Below are positions 7,569 through 15,512 of a stretch of DNA of 64,000 nt, piece after piece; the stretch's first letter is position 1; each line of letters opens with the position of its first letter. The DNA is taken from positions 20,138-84,137 of the forward strand of contig NZ_NIRR01000020.1 in assembly GCF_002204745.1 (NCBI RefSeq), given 5' to 3'. The translations under genes and the position numbers were made by a program. The notes under the pieces were generated by a model, which had not been told where the DNA came from, did not search any database, and saw only the letters and a program-made list of their open reading frames with translations. Source of the stretch: Hymenobacter amundsenii. GTDB taxonomy: Bacteria > Bacteroidota > Bacteroidia > Cytophagales > Hymenobacteraceae.

Positions 7569-8927
7569 ATGACCCGTTCTCTTCTCCTGCTGCTCGGCTT
7601 ATGCTGCGCGGCCCCCGTTTTCGCCCAGAATAAGCCCACCACCACGCCCGATCCGCTCATTCTGCGCATGGTTCAGCAGGTGTCGGCCAAGAATCTGAAG
7701 GAGGATATCGACAAGCTCGTGAGCTACGGCACCCGCCACACGCTGAGCGACACCAAAAGCAAAAAGCGCGGCATCGGGGCAGCCCGCAACTGGGTCGAGG
7801 ACGAGTTCAAGAAGTATAGCAAGGCCAGCGGTGGGCGGCTCAAGGTCGAGCAGGACACGTTCACCGTCAAGCCCGACGGCCGCCGCATCAACCAGCCCGT
7901 GGTAATGGCCAACGTGATGGCCACGCTGCCCGGCACCGACCCCACCGACAAGCGCATCTTTATCGTGAGCGGGCACATCGACTCGCGGGTTTCGGACGTG
8001 ATGAACGCCACGGCCGACGCGCCGGGCGCCAACGACGACGGCTCCGGCACGGTGGCCGTGATGGAGCTGGCCCGCGTGATGAGTCAGCAGCAGTTCCCGG
8101 CCACCATCATTTTCGTGGCGGTGCAGGGCGAGGAACAGGGCCTCTATGGCTCCACCCACCTGGCCAAACGTGCCAAAAAAGAAGGCTGGAACCTGGTGGC
8201 GATGCTCAACAACGACATCATGGGCAACTCGACCGGCCACGACCCGGAAATAAAGAACACGACCCAGCTGCGGGTGTTCAGCGAGGGCGTGCCGGCCACC
8301 GAAACACCCGAGGAAGCCAAACTTCGCCGCACGCTCAGCAGCGAAAACGACTCGCCCAGCCGCCAGCTCGCCCGCTACGCCCGCGAGGCCACCAAGCAGT
8401 ACGTGCCCGGCCACGAAGTAGTGCTGGAGTACCGCCCCGACCGGTTTTTGCGTGGCGGCGACCACACGCCATTTAATCAGCAAGGCTTCACGGCGGTGCG
8501 CTTCTCGGAAATGAACGAGGACTTCCGCCACCAGCACCAGGATTTGCGCACCGAAAAGGGCGAGGAGTACGGCGACCTGGCCAAGTTCATGGACTTTGCC
8601 TACCTGCGCAGCAACACCGGCGTGAACCTGGCGACGCTGGCGAATCTGGCCCTGGCCCCCGCCGCCCCCCAGAACGTGGGCGTGCTCACGGCCGAACTCA
8701 CCAACCGCACCCAGCTCAAGTGGGAAGCCCCCGCCGCCGGCGAAAAGCCGGCCGGCTACTACGTGCTTATGCGCCCCACCAGCGCCCCCGAGTGGGAGCA
8801 GAAGTTCTTCGTCACTGACACCACCGCCGACCTGCCCTTCAGCAAGGACAACTTCCTGTTCGGCGTAGTAAGCGTGGACGCTGAGGGCCACGAGAGCCTG
8901 CCCGTCATGCCCAAGCCGGTGCGGTAG
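7569..8927 (+). CDS. Exported M28-family zinc aminopeptidase with C-terminal Fn3-like domain
   Basis: 452-residue protein with a signal peptide (MTRSLLLLLGLCCAAPVFAQ). The M28 metal site is visible: SGHIDSR (His and Asp near residues 136-138), NDDGSGT, QGEEQG with the catalytic and metal glutamates near 188, LNNDIMGN, and GGDHTPFN with the last His. These bind two zinc ions and cleave N-terminal residues from peptides. From about residue 365 to the end there is a beta-rich fibronectin-III-like stretch (LKWEAPAAGEKPAGYYVLMR). ATG at 7569 is chosen because the signal peptide starts there. The upstream in-frame codons read into spacer. Followed by a terminator hairpin. Confidence 0.9.
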   Translation: MTRSLLLLLGLCCAAPVFAQNKPTTTPDPLILRMVQQVSAKNLKEDIDKLVSYGTRHTLSDTKSKKRGIGAARNWVEDEFKKYSKASGGRLKVEQDTFTVKPDGRRINQPVVMANVMATLPGTDPTDKRIFIVSGHIDSRVSDVMNATADAPGANDDGSGTVAVMELARVMSQQQFPATIIFVAVQGEEQGLYGSTHLAKRAKKEGWNLVAMLNNDIMGNSTGHDPEIKNTTQLRVFSEGVPATETPEEAKLRRTLSSENDSPSRQLARYAREATKQYVPGHEVVLEYRPDRFLRGGDHTPFNQQGFTAVRFSEMNEDFRHQHQDLRTEKGEEYGDLAKFMDFAYLRSNTGVNLATLANLALAPAAPQNVGVLTAELTNRTQLKWEAPAAGEKPAGYYVLMRPTSAPEWEQKFFVTDTTADLPFSKDNFLFGVVSVDAEGHESLPVMPKPVR

Positions 8928-8950
8928 GCAAAAAGAATCAGCAGTAACCG

Positions 8951-8996
8951 AACGCTCCGCCGACACATCCACTGGATGTGTCCGGCGGAGCGTTTT
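8951..8996 (+). terminator. Rho-independent terminator after the M28 peptidase
   Basis: Stem AACGCTCCGCCG plus ACACATCCA pairs with TGGATGTGT plus CGGCGGAGCGTTTT, with almost no loop, followed by a short T-run. It lies about 24 bases after the stop codon. Confidence 0.85.
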
Positions 8997-9063
8997 GCTC
9001 TACCACCCATTTCCTTTATAATCCGTCAGCTTGAAGTTTGCGGCTGAAAATCTGTTGCTACTT

Positions 9064-11730
9064 ATGCCGCTACCCGCGCCCGTTCAGTTCAAATTTCCCT
9101 GGCGGGGCTACCAGCAGCGAATTCTGGAGGAGTTGGATGACCATTTGGCCAACGACCACCTGCACGTGGTGGCCCCGCCGGGTTCGGGCAAAACGGTGCT
9201 GGGCCTGGAGGTACTCTGCCGCCTGGGCGAGCCGGCCCTGGTGCTGGCCCCCACGCTCACCATCCGCGACCAGTGGGTGCAGCGGTTCTGCGAACTGTTT
9301 CTGGCTGACGGCACCCGGCCCGAGTGGCTTTCGACCAACCTGCGCCAGCCGGACTGGCTGACCGTGAGCACCTACCAAGCACTGCACGCCGTCTGCACCA
9401 ACCCCGACCCGGCCGTGGAGGCCGCCGAAACGGCGGCGCTAATAGCACGGCTCCGCGAGCAAGGCGTCCGGACGCTGGTACTCGACGAGGCACACCATCT
9501 GCAAAATGCCTGGTGGCGCAGCCTAATGCGGATAAAAGAGGCCCTGACGCCCACCGTAGTCGGCCTGACGGCCACCCCACCCTACGACGTATCGGCGGCC
9601 GAATGGAAGCGGTACTGCGAGCTGAACGGCCCCGTAGACGCTGAAATTACGGTGCCCGAACTGGTGGCGGCTGGCGACCTTTGCCCCCACCAGGATTACG
9701 TGTGCTTCTCGGAACCCACTGGTTCGGAGGGGCAGCGCCTGCACGAGTTGCACGAGCTGTTGCGCGCCGAGTACGCGGCCATGCGCCACGACCCGGCCCT
9801 GGCCGCCGCCCTGGCCAGCCATCCGGCCCTGCAAGCCCCCCACGACCACCTCGATTGGATATATGGGCAGCTGCCCAGCTTCGCCGCCAGCCTGATTGTG
9901 CTGCACGCCCAGGGCCGTGCCTTGCACCCCGATCAGCTGGCCGTATTGGGGGTTGAGCCCGGAGACGTGCCCCCGCTCACGCCCGAATGGCTGGAAAAAG
10001 CCCTCGGATTTTACCTGTTTGAGCCAACCGGATTTGAAGCCCACCAAGCCCACCGCCGGGCGCTCGAAAAGCACCTGCGCCAGCGCGGGCTCCTGACCGG
10101 CCGCCGGGTAACGCTGCGCTTTCATCCCCAGCTCGACCAGCTGCTGGGGGCCAGCCTGAGCAAGCTGTTCAGCATTGGGCGAATCGTGGAATTCGAGCAG
10201 GCCGCGCTGGGAGCTGAGTTGCGCCTGGTGGTGCTCACTGACTACATCCGGCGCGAGTTTATGCCCGCCACGCCCACCAACGAACTTCCCCTGAACCGCC
10301 TGGGCGTACTGCCGGTTTTCGAGCTCCTGCGCCGTCAGACCCAACCACACCAGCGCCTGGGCGTGCTCACGGGCAGCGTGGTAATCGTGCCCACCAGCGC
10401 ACTGTCCGCCTTACTGGCGGCGGCCCCGAACCAGCCACCGCTACCGAGCCAACCCCTGCCCTACGACAACGCCTACTCGGTGGTGTTGCCCCCGGCGGGA
10501 CGTCAGACTGAGCTCGTGGGCCTCGTTACCCAACTCTTCGAGCAGGGCGATATCACGACGCTTATTGGCACCAAGGCGCTGCTGGGCGAAGGCTGGGACG
10601 CGCCCTGCCTCAACACGCTGGTGCTGGCCAGCTTCGTGGGGTCGTTCGTACAATCGAACCAGATGCGGGGCCGCGCCATCCGAACCCAGGCCGGGCAGTC
10701 AGAGAAAACCAGCCACATCTGGCACCTGGCCTGCCTCGACCCTCACGCCTCCGCCGGGGGTCCCGACTTAGCCCTGCTACGGCGGCGGTTCCAAGCCTTT
10801 GTGGGGGTGGCGCTACCGCCCCAGGCGCCCGGCCTGGCCGAGGGTTTGGGCCGCCTGGGCGTCCCGCCCGCAACCGAGGCCGTACCACCAGCCGAAACGC
10901 TCAACGCGCCCACTTTTGCGCACGCCCTCGACCGGCCGGCCCTGTCCCGGCGGTGGCAAACTGCACTGGCGGCCGGCTCGCAGCTCGTACCCCAGCTGCG
11001 TGTGCGTCCCGACTTTGAGCTGCCCGAGCCCCTGCCCCGCCTGCGTCGCCTCTACCTCACCCGTACGCTGGCCTATCTGCTGGCCGAGCTGAGTTGCGCC
11101 CTGCTGCTGTTTGCCGAGCAGGCGCTTAATGTACTGGCCCGTTTCACCAAGCAGAAACACTCGGTAGCCGAACTGCTGCTGTTGCTGAAAATAGGGGCCG
11201 TAGTTGGCTTGGTCATGTTCGGGCGGCGACTCTGGCAGGCCCTGCGGCTCTACCTCACCTACCGCGACATCGGCCGCGACGTAGAGCCGATTGCCCAGGC
11301 CCTGCTCGCGGCCCTGGGGCGCGGGGGTTTGGTACGGGCCGGAGCGGGCCTAACGGCAGTGGCCGAACGCGAACCAGATGGCAGCGTGACGTGCTCGTTG
11401 CTGGGGGGCACGGCCTTTGAAATATCCGTGTTCCTGCGCAACCTGGCCGAAATCCTCAACCCCCTCGATAACCCCCGCTACGTGCTGGAACGGCAGAGCA
11501 CCCTGTGGCGGCTGGTGCCCCAGCGCGACTACCACGCCGTGCCTGAGGAGCTGGCCCGAACCAAAAAAGACGCCGAGCATTTTGCCCACTGCTGGCACCA
11601 GCGCGTGGGCTCCTGCCGCCTGATCTTCACCCGCACCCTCGACGGCCGCCAGGAGCTTCTCCGCGTGCGGGGCCGTACCCTGGCCACTGCCCTGGCCCCC
11701 CGGGCCGAGGAACGCAGCCGGTGGCAGTAG
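9064..11730 (+). CDS. Superfamily-2 DEAH helicase/ATPase with predicted membrane helices
   Basis: 888-residue protein. The N-terminal half has SF2 helicase motifs: FPWRGYQQRIL (Q-motif like), APPGSGKTVLGLEVL (Walker A), VLDEAHHLQN (DEAH), GLTATPP (motif III), LIGTKALLGEGWDAP, and SNQMRGRAIRT (motif VI arginines). It resembles the SSL2/RAD25-type group. The C-terminal third is unusual: two hydrophobic stretches around residues 665-740 (LAYLLAELSCALLLF and LLLLLKIGAVVGLVMF) suggest a membrane hairpin, followed by a GGTAFEISVFLRNLAEIL region. The frame opens at a TTG at 9031; ATG at 9064 is preferred. It is a single gene after a terminator. Function is unknown; a DNA-defence or repair role is only a guess. 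Confidence 0.85.
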   Translation: MPLPAPVQFKFPWRGYQQRILEELDDHLANDHLHVVAPPGSGKTVLGLEVLCRLGEPALVLAPTLTIRDQWVQRFCELFLADGTRPEWLSTNLRQPDWLTVSTYQALHAVCTNPDPAVEAAETAALIARLREQGVRTLVLDEAHHLQNAWWRSLMRIKEALTPTVVGLTATPPYDVSAAEWKRYCELNGPVDAEITVPELVAAGDLCPHQDYVCFSEPTGSEGQRLHELHELLRAEYAAMRHDPALAAALASHPALQAPHDHLDWIYGQLPSFAASLIVLHAQGRALHPDQLAVLGVEPGDVPPLTPEWLEKALGFYLFEPTGFEAHQAHRRALEKHLRQRGLLTGRRVTLRFHPQLDQLLGASLSKLFSIGRIVEFEQAALGAELRLVVLTDYIRREFMPATPTNELPLNRLGVLPVFELLRRQTQPHQRLGVLTGSVVIVPTSALSALLAAAPNQPPLPSQPLPYDNAYSVVLPPAGRQTELVGLVTQLFEQGDITTLIGTKALLGEGWDAPCLNTLVLASFVGSFVQSNQMRGRAIRTQAGQSEKTSHIWHLACLDPHASAGGPDLALLRRRFQAFVGVALPPQAPGLAEGLGRLGVPPATEAVPPAETLNAPTFAHALDRPALSRRWQTALAAGSQLVPQLRVRPDFELPEPLPRLRRLYLTRTLAYLLAELSCALLLFAEQALNVLARFTKQKHSVAELLLLLKIGAVVGLVMFGRRLWQALRLYLTYRDIGRDVEPIAQALLAALGRGGLVRAGAGLTAVAEREPDGSVTCSLLGGTAFEISVFLRNLAEILNPLDNPRYVLERQSTLWRLVPQRDYHAVPEELARTKKDAEHFAHCWHQRVGSCRLIFTRTLDGRQELLRVRGRTLATALAPRAEERSRWQ

Positions 11731-11861
11731 CCGGGTTTTCAAGGAATTCGGCGGGGATAATGCGGCCCACGAGAATTACCAGCAAGGGCCACGCAGGGGC
11801 GGTAGGATACTGGTCCGCAGCCCGCTACCTTCGGCCTCCATTATAGTTATCCGTATTGTCC

Positions 11862-12380
11862 ATGAAACACCTGCTACTCCTGCTCACAGCCACTTTCAGC
11901 CTTTCCTACGCCCAGGCCCAAACGCCGACAACCCCCACCTACCGCGTGGCGGTGGGGGTGCTGGGCTCGTACCGGACGGTAGGGGTGCTGGGCGAAGTGC
12001 GCCTGACGCCCCATTTCGGCCTGAAACTAGCCGGCGTGCGCAACTACGACAGCACCGTGCCCGACGAGTACAGCACCGCCGGCATCGGGCAGTTGGCCTA
12101 TTACCTGCCTTGCCGTCTAACGTGGCTGGAGCCGGTGGTGGGGCTGGGCGGCATCTACACCCGCTACCACTGGAAGCAATACGGGCAAAGCGGCACCGTC
12201 CGGGACCTGAACGTGGGCGGCAGCTTCGGGGCCAACGTAGTCTTTCATCCGCGCCTGCGCACGGGCGTGCAGGTGTTCGTGGCTAACGGCTTTCGTTCCG
12301 CGTACTCCGACAACGCCATGCGCATCAGCGGCCGGCGGCTGCTGGCGTTGCCGGCTCTCACGCTGGAAGTGCTGCTGTAA
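11862..12380 (+). CDS. Small exported outer-membrane beta-barrel-like protein
   Basis: 172 residues with a clear signal peptide (MKHLLLLLTATFSLSYAQAQ). The rest is glycine- and aromatic-rich with alternating strands (TYRVAVGVLGSYRTVGVLGEVRL, WLEPVVGLGGIYTRYHWKQYG, GGSFGANVVFHPRLRTGVQVF), as in small outer-membrane barrels. ATG at 11862 begins the signal peptide. A near-consensus -7 box TACCTTCG lies about 30 bases upstream. No specific family is recognised. Confidence 0.75.
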   Translation: MKHLLLLLTATFSLSYAQAQTPTTPTYRVAVGVLGSYRTVGVLGEVRLTPHFGLKLAGVRNYDSTVPDEYSTAGIGQLAYYLPCRLTWLEPVVGLGGIYTRYHWKQYGQSGTVRDLNVGGSFGANVVFHPRLRTGVQVFVANGFRSAYSDNAMRISGRRLLALPALTLEVLL

Positions 12381-12421
12381 GCGCCTGGGGCGGGCCCTGC
12401 CCACCAGTGTTCCGGGAACCG

Positions 12422-12508
12422 ATGGCCCCAGATAACACAAGCAGCCCAACGAGTGGCCCCGGCGACAAAAGCCGCAGTAACGGCCAGCTAAAGGGCGATA
12501 ACAAGTAG
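12422..12508 (+). CDS. Possible 28-residue hydrophilic peptide
   Basis: Short open frame starting MAPDNTSSPTSGPGDK and ending in LKGDNK. The composition (Ser, Gly, Asp, Lys, Asn) is unlike the Arg/Pro/Ala-rich shadow frames of this GC-rich DNA, which is the only reason to list it. There is no family match and no clear ribosome site. It could be chance. Confidence 0.22.
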   Translation: MAPDNTSSPTSGPGDKSRSNGQLKGDNK

Positions 12509-12663
12509 GGCGTTGGGCTTACGTGCACCTTCAGGCTAGCACGTTGATTTGCGAGGCCGATGCTGTTTTTTTCGGGGACTTACTGGAATATTGCCAATCC
12601 GGAGCGAACTTGCGGCCGCAAAAAGGTCGAGTTATCTTTTGCACTCCCGATTATAATTGCCCT

Positions 12664-12813
12664 ATGTGCTGCCCGTTTTCCTCTGCTCCCGCTTCTTTTG
12701 CCAGCCGGTCGGCTTGTGCTATGGGCGTGTGCGGCAAGGGCAAGCGGGCGACCGGCGGCCCCCTGATGGTCAAGAAATCGAAGAAACCTACCCCGACCCG
12801 ACCGTCGCACTAG
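12664..12813 (+). CDS. 49-residue Cys- and Lys-containing small protein
   Basis: The ORF starts MCCPFSSAPASFASRSACAM and ends KKSKKPTPTRPSH. It has four cysteines in the first half, a GVCGKGKRATGG stretch, and a basic Pro/Thr-rich tail. A TATCTTTTG box (near the TAnnTTTG consensus) about 25 bases upstream and a good terminator about 25 bases downstream frame it as an independent transcription unit. The frame is open further upstream to 12523, but that would place the promoter inside the gene. A shorter start at the internal Met (MGVCGKGK) is possible. Not recognised. Confidence 0.5.
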   Translation: MCCPFSSAPASFASRSACAMGVCGKGKRATGGPLMVKKSKKPTPTRPSH

Positions 12814-12838
12814 TTCACCGTACCTCCCCTGAACGTTC

Positions 12839-12874
12839 AAGCGCCGGTCCTGCCCAGGATCGGCGCTTTCTTTT
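12839..12874 (+). terminator. Terminator before lysC
   Basis: Stem AAGCGCCG-GTCCTG pairs with CAGGAT-CGGCGCTT, followed by TCTTTT. It separates the small 49-residue gene from lysC. Confidence 0.8.
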
Positions 12875-12939
12875 GTTCTGCTCTTTTCACATCGCCCGCC
12901 GGGTCTTTTTCCGACACTCGTTTTCTGCTTTTCTGGTTT

Positions 12940-14267
12940 ATGAAGATTTTGAAGTTTGGCGGTACGTCCGTCGGGTCGGCGCAGCGGATGCGCGAAGTGG
13001 CAGAGCTGATTCACGCACCCCATTTGGACCGGCGCATCGTGGTGCTCTCGGCCATGAGCGGCACACCAATTCGTTGGTGGAAATTGCCCGCTTGCTCTAT
13101 AGCGGCGACGCGGCCGCGGCCGAAGCGCGCATCACATTTCTGCAGCAGCGCTACCACGAAGTGGCTCGCGAGCTGCTCGGTGAAAAAGCCGACGCGTTGC
13201 TGCCCACCCTCAATCAGCACTTCCAGACCCTGCTCGATCTGACAGCTGCACCCCTCTCGGCCGATGGGGAGCGGGTGGTGCTGGCCCAGGGCGAGCTACT
13301 GAGCACGCTGCTGGTGCACGCCTACGTAACCGAGGTATTGGGCCGCCCAGCCGTATTGCTGTCGGCCCTCGATTTCATGCGCATCGACACCGACGAAGAG
13401 CCCGACGCGCCCGCCATCCGGGAGCTGCTGGCCGCCACGTTGGCCCCCTACGCCAGCGCCCCGCTGTTCATTACGCAGGGCTACATCTGCCGCAGCGCCC
13501 AGGGTAGCATCGACAATCTCAAGCGCGGCGGCTCCGACTACTCGGCTTCGCTGATCGGGGCGGCCGTGGGGGCTGAGGAAATCCAGATCTGGACCGATAT
13601 CGACGGCCTGCACAACAACGACCCGCGCATTGTAAAGGGCACTTACCCAATCCGGGAATTGTCGTTTGACGAGGCGGCGGAGCTAGCCTACTTCGGGGCG
13701 AAAATTCTGCACCCCAGCTCGGTGCTGCCGGCCCGCCAGCACGGCATTCCGGTACGCCTGCTAAATACGATGCAGCCCGACGCCCCCGGTACGCTCATTT
13801 CGGCCAAAACCGGAGCCGAAGCCATCAAGGCCGTGGCCGCCAAGGACGGCATCACAGCCATCAACGTGAAGTCGAGCCGGATGCTGCTGGCCCACGGTTT
13901 CCTGCGCAGCCTGTTCGAAATTTTCGAGCGCTACCGCACGTCCATCGACATGATTACGACTTCGGAAGTGGCCGTGTCGCTGACCATTGACGACGCCGGC
14001 CGCCTGCCCCAGATTCTGGACGAGCTGCGCCGCTTCTGCACCGTGGAAGTCGATGAAAACCAGAGCATCATCTGCCTCGTGGGCAGCCTCACCCAGGATA
14101 CCAACGGCAGTGCTAACCGGGCTTTTACCGCCCTGCGCGACGTGCCAGTGCGCATGATCAGCTACGGCGGCTCGCCCAACAACATCAGCATCCTGGTCAG
14201 CACCGACGACAAAGTGCGGGCGTTACAGGCGCTGAACGAGGGGCTGTTTATTTCAGCTGTTAGCTAG
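12940..14267 (+). pseudogene. lysC: Aspartate kinase with a one-base deletion (frameshift near 13064)
   Basis: The first frame starts MKILKFGGTSVGSAQRMREV and runs to VVLSAMSG, the normal aspartokinase N-terminus with the FGGTSV phosphate-binding motif. It then fails at 13061-13066 (GGCACACCAATTCG). Adding one C restores a Thr-Thr-Asn-Ser-Leu continuation into the second frame, which carries the rest: GGSDYSASLIGAAVGAEEIQIWTD, NDPRIV, FGAKILHPSS and two C-terminal ACT-type regulatory regions (VNVKSS-like, DVPVRMISYGGS). Restored length is 442 residues, as expected. The enzyme phosphorylates aspartate for lysine, threonine and methionine synthesis. The stop TAG lies inside the downstream heptamer repeat. 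A sequencing or assembly error is as likely as a true mutation. Confidence 0.85.
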
Positions 14268-14340
14268 TAGCTTTTGGCTGCTAGCTATTTTTCCATCCTA
14301 CCATCAGCTAATAGCCAACCGCTAATAGCTAACAGCTTAA
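14255..14340. repeat. Tandem-heptamer palindrome between lysC and lysA
   Basis: The left arm is five 7-base units from 14255 (AGCTGTT, AGCTAGT, AGCTTTT, GGCTGCT, AGCTATT). The right arm is five units from 14306 (AGCTAAT, AGCCAAC, CGCTAAT, AGCTAAC, AGCTTAA). The arms are near complements. The lysC stop (14265-14267) is inside unit two. The right arm ends eight bases before the lysA ATG. Confidence 0.9.
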
Positions 14341-14347
14341 TTCCTCC

Positions 14348-15496
14348 ATGCCCTTTCAACTTCCGGCTGAATTTCACACCCAGCCCACGCCCTTTTACTA
14401 CTACGACCTCGCCCTGCTCGACCAGACGCTGACGGCCCTGACGGCGGCGGCCCGGCCAGGCAATTTTCAGGTGCATTACGCCCTTAAGGCCAACTTCAAC
14501 CGGCCCGTGCTGGAGCGCATCAGAAGGGCCGGGCTGGGGGCCGACTGCGTGAGCGGCGGCGAGGTACAGCGGGCACTGGAGGCCGGTTTCGGGGCCGACC
14601 ACGTGGTATTTGCCGGCGTGGGCAAGTCGGATGCCGAGATAAACCTGGCCCTGGCGGCCGATATTTTCTGCTTCAACGCTGAGTCGGTGCCCGAGCTGCG
14701 GGTGCTCGATGAGCTGGCCGGGGCCCAGGGCCGCCGGGCGCGGGTGGCGCTGCGCGTGAACCCGAACGTGGACGCCTACACCCACCCCCACATCACGACG
14801 GGCCTCGACGCCAATAAGTTCGGCATCAGCCTGCCCGATCTGGCCGGCGTCATCGACCAGCTCGACCAGTTGCCGAACGTGGAGTTGATTGGCCTGCACG
14901 CTCACATCGGCTCCCAGATTACGGAAATGAGCGTGTTTGCCGCCCTCAGTCGCAAGCTCAATGACCTGCAAACCTGGCTTGAAGACCGGGGCCACCACCT
15001 GCCCCACCTCAACGTGGGCGGCGGCCTGGGCATCAACTACGAGCAGCCCGACGAGCAGCCGATTCCCGATTTCGCCACCTACTTCGGCATGTTTGAGCAG
15101 CACCTGCAGCGGCGGCCGGGCCAGCAGGTGCACGTGGAGCTGGGCCGTTCGGTGGTAGCTCAGTGCGGCACATTGCTCAGCCGGGTACTCTACGTAAAGG
15201 AAAGCCAGCACACCCGCTTCGCCATTCTGGATGCGGGCATGACCGAACTCATGCGCCCGGCCCTCTACGGCAGCCACCACCACATCCAGAACCTGAGCAG
15301 CCAGCAGCCTGAGCAGGCCTACGACGTAGTAGGCCCCATCTGCGAATCGACCGACACGTTCGGCCGCGCCCGCCTGCTGCCCGAAACCCAGCGCGGTGAC
15401 CTAATGGCTATCCGCTCGGCCGGGGCCTACGGCGAGGTGATGTCGTCGGGCTACAACCTACGCGAGAAGGCGGCAGCGGTGTATGGCGGTGCGTAG
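14348..15496 (+). CDS. lysA: Diaminopimelate decarboxylase
   Basis: PLP fold-type III decarboxylase that converts meso-diaminopimelate to L-lysine. 382 residues. The PLP lysine lies in VHYALKANFN (about K47). Further marks are GADCVSGGEVQRAL, KFGIS, LIGLHAHIGSQI, NVGGGLGINY, ELGRSVVAQCGTLLSRV, and CESTDTFGRARLLP with the catalytic Cys. DAGMTELMRPALYGSHHHI is the typical LysA dimer-site segment. Pairing with lysC forms a lysine branch unit. The start ATG follows directly on the heptamer palindrome. Slightly shorter than many LysA proteins but complete at both ends. Confidence 0.94.
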   Translation: MPFQLPAEFHTQPTPFYYYDLALLDQTLTALTAAARPGNFQVHYALKANFNRPVLERIRRAGLGADCVSGGEVQRALEAGFGADHVVFAGVGKSDAEINLALAADIFCFNAESVPELRVLDELAGAQGRRARVALRVNPNVDAYTHPHITTGLDANKFGISLPDLAGVIDQLDQLPNVELIGLHAHIGSQITEMSVFAALSRKLNDLQTWLEDRGHHLPHLNVGGGLGINYEQPDEQPIPDFATYFGMFEQHLQRRPGQQVHVELGRSVVAQCGTLLSRVLYVKESQHTRFAILDAGMTELMRPALYGSHHHIQNLSSQQPEQAYDVVGPICESTDTFGRARLLPETQRGDLMAIRSAGAYGEVMSSGYNLREKAAAVYGGA

Positions 15497-15512
15497 GGGC
15501 TTCGCTTCGCCC

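Noticed and set aside
12657..12939. Long upstream extension of the aspartokinase frame to 12657
   Set aside because: This part of frame 3 passes through the 49-residue gene and the terminator; the real N-terminus is in the other frame from 12940.
12940..14267. Programmed ribosomal frameshift in lysC
   Set aside because: No slippery heptamer or downstream structure is seen at the junction, and aspartokinases are not known to need one. A deletion or assembly error is simpler.
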